Part shown: piece after piece, positions 62,579-64,000 of the stretch
Layout: the number at the start of each line of letters is the position of its first letter
Position numbering within the stretch: the stretch's first letter is position 1
From: an uncultured Faecalibacterium sp.
GTDB taxonomy: Bacteria > Bacillota > Clostridia > Oscillospirales > Ruminococcaceae
Assembly: GCA_900540455.1 (NCBI GenBank)
Contig: UQGD01000002.1
Coordinates: forward strand, 62,001-126,000
DNA: 64,000 nt
Direction: 5' to 3'
Position numbers and translations under genes: made by a program
Notes under the pieces: model-generated
Told to the model about the DNA's origin: nothing
Seen by the model: only the letters and a program-made list of their open reading frames with translations
The model's database searches: none

Positions 62579-64000
62579 GCTGATCTGGTGCAACGCTCGG
62601 CGCTCGGTCCAGGATTATTTGATCTACATCGTGACTATGACCCTTTGCGTCATGTTGTTTTACGCCTTTCTTTCCATTACCAGCCAATATTATCAGCCGG
62701 ATATTGGCACTACATACGACTTTACGTTTCTGAGCGGCGGTGTGCGCATGGCCGTATTGCTCGTCGCCTTGCTGCTGCTTTTTTTGATCTATACGGTCAA
62801 CCGCTATATGCTACGCCGCCGTCAGAAAGAGTTTGCGGTACAGTTGCTGCTGGGGATGGAACAAAGGTCGGTCGCCTGGCTGTTCTTTGCCGAAACCTTG
62901 TTGATGGGCGCTCTTTCTGTAGGGATAGGAATCGGCCTTGGGGTGATCTGCTCTCAGTGGATCACAGCCATGTTATATACAGACTATGGACAAGCCTACC
63001 ATTTTATTTGGACGCTGTTTCCGGATACGGTCTTGTGGACGATTGGATACTTTGCGATCTGTCTTTGTGCAGTAGGGTTAATGAATGTACGGATGATCCG
63101 TAAAACCAAGATCATAGATATGCTCTCTGCGCAGCGTCACAATGACCCTGTCCTGCAAAAAAGCCGATGGATGCCCACGATCTGTGCGGTATATCTGATC
63201 TTTACCCTTTGGATGACGATCACAGGAGCAGAAAAGATTTATTTTTACTGCGACACGCGTATGCCATTTCCCGTTCAGGTCATGTTTTGGGGGAATGTGA
63301 TTGCCCCGGCGGCCATTCTGCTCTGGTTTGGGTTATGGTTATTTGTTGGACGCAGAAAGGGGATTTCGGCACTTCTGGCAGGGATGCTCGGTTTGTCGGC
63401 TCTTTGCGCTGCTTTGGCGGCCTGTGTACCGGGTATGCAGCGCAAGTATTCGTTAAACTTGGGAATTGGGACGATCAACCAGTATCTTTTGTTTATGGCA
63501 GTGGATCTGCTCTTTTTGATCTGCGGCATCATCTATCTGGCAAGCGATATTTTGCAGGGATGGAAGCAGCGCTCACCAAAACATCATTATGGGGGAACAA
63601 ACCTTTTCTTTTTGGGGGAGATGACCTCCAAGCTTTCCACGACCAGTAAAACAATGACAATGATCTGCATTACACTGACAGCTGCGATCCTGATGCTTCT
63701 GGCGGTGCCTGTGCTTACCGGTTGGAGCGAAGGGTATCTGGCAATACGCTCAATGTATGATGTTCAGATCAGTTCTCGCTATAATAATATCTATGAAGAG
63801 AACGACCTTCCCGGCGGAAACTACGATACTATCACTTCCTTTATGACAGAAAAGGGGATAATTGCCCAATCTGACCTGACCTTTTCTCTTTATTTGCCCC
63901 GGCGGGAGGACTTCCATAAACGGGTCAAACTTGATTTCCCGGCGGCTGCGATCTCGCTGCAGGACTATAACGCTCTGCGCAGGATGCTGGGTCATCCGCC
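62568..64000 (+). CDS. ABC transporter permease, BceB-like (3' partial)
   Basis: 477 residues are visible and the frame is open at the end of the window. The start (MTTKLIWCNARRSVQDYLIY) lies inside the last codons of the ATPase gene, with GGGGAGGG ahead. A first membrane helix (about 17-38) is followed by helices near 59-77, 104-130 and 145-165, with FtsX-like LRRRQKEFAVQLLLGME between. Four more hydrophobic segments follow to about residue 335, another near 362-385, then an external domain begins (SEGYLAIRSMYD), the large loop that binds peptides in BceB proteins. Typical length is about 650 residues. Confidence 0.9.
   Translation, partial: MTTKLIWCNARRSVQDYLIYIVTMTLCVMLFYAFLSITSQYYQPDIGTTYDFTFLSGGVRMAVLLVALLLLFLIYTVNRYMLRRRQKEFAVQLLLGMEQRSVAWLFFAETLLMGALSVGIGIGLGVICSQWITAMLYTDYGQAYHFIWTLFPDTVLWTIGYFAICLCAVGLMNVRMIRKTKIIDMLSAQRHNDPVLQKSRWMPTICAVYLIFTLWMTITGAEKIYFYCDTRMPFPVQVMFWGNVIAPAAILLWFGLWLFVGRRKGISALLAGMLGLSALCAALAACVPGMQRKYSLNLGIGTINQYLLFMAVDLLFLICGIIYLASDILQGWKQRSPKHHYGGTNLFFLGEMTSKLSTTSKTMTMICITLTAAILMLLAVPVLTGWSEGYLAIRSMYDVQISSRYNNIYEENDLPGGNYDTITSFMTEKGIIAQSDLTFSLYLPRREDFHKRVKLDFPAAAISLQDYNALRRMLGHP

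Noticed and set aside
62588..63649. Two shorter plus-strand frames (62588-63103 and 63167-63649) at the end of the window
   Set aside because: Both are shadows of the BceB-like permease, which is open in one frame from 62568 to the window end and has the expected membrane pattern.

Overview
This is a chromosomal segment of a moderately GC-rich Firmicute. The gene content and order (rplS-lepB-rbgA-rnhB-yraN, hprK-murB-rapZ-whiA-dnaE, phoH-ybeY-era-yqzL-recO-mutS2), Gram-positive ribosome-binding sites, frequent TTG starts and protein sequences all point to the Clostridia, most likely Oscillospiraceae near Faecalibacterium, Subdoligranulum or Gemmiger. The genus is an inference; no marker here fixes it. 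Genes are tightly packed and often overlap by ATGA. I see no transposase, prophage, integrase or CRISPR array.

Layout. 1-2290: a B12-binding radical SAM protein (cut at its 5' end) and its DUF2344 partner. 2394-7781: L19, signal peptidase I, RbgA, RNase HII, YraN, threonine synthase and a metallophosphoesterase. 7917-11524: trigger factor, ClpP and ClpX. 11619-16360: an aminotransferase behind a structured leader, SecDF, NrdR and a 54-residue ORF. 16380-20727: DUF4363 and DUF421 genes divergent from a compact gerA-gerB-gerC-like germination operon.

20734-24730, minus strand: Na/Pi cotransporter, response regulator and sensor kinase, preceded by a recognisable Pho box. 24825-33299: hprK, murB, rapZ, whiA and dnaE, then pfkA. 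33331-36263: cstA (minus), yerC and a 110-residue protein. 36346-42756: two HAD phosphatases, a large membrane-anchored SGNH hydrolase, a small acidic Cys-containing protein, an ABC-F ATPase and a Gx-type transporter. 42814-48755: lon, engB, a methyltransferase, hslO, a GNAT and a Sel1-repeat protein.

48762-51365: yqfC-yqfD (minus) divergent from a YlbJ-like gene. 51392-52936: tRNA-Thr(CGU), a small double-glycine-leader-like membrane protein and L-aspartate dehydrogenase (both minus). 53171-59161: phoH, ybeY, era, yqzL-like, recO and mutS2. 59177-64000: a cell-wall amidase, then a BceRS-BceAB-type antimicrobial-peptide sensing and export module whose permease runs off the window.

Most of the window is ordinary core genome: ribosome assembly, protein quality control, cell-wall synthesis, carbon control, replication and repair. 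The sporulation and germination genes suggest a lineage that forms spores or did so recently. The better leads are regulatory and small-gene signals: the Pho box, a BceR-type operator, structured leaders upstream of the aminotransferase and rplS, a tRNA promoter built into a terminator, a terminator inside gerC, and several small proteins. I found nothing that I can defend as a wholly new multi-gene system.
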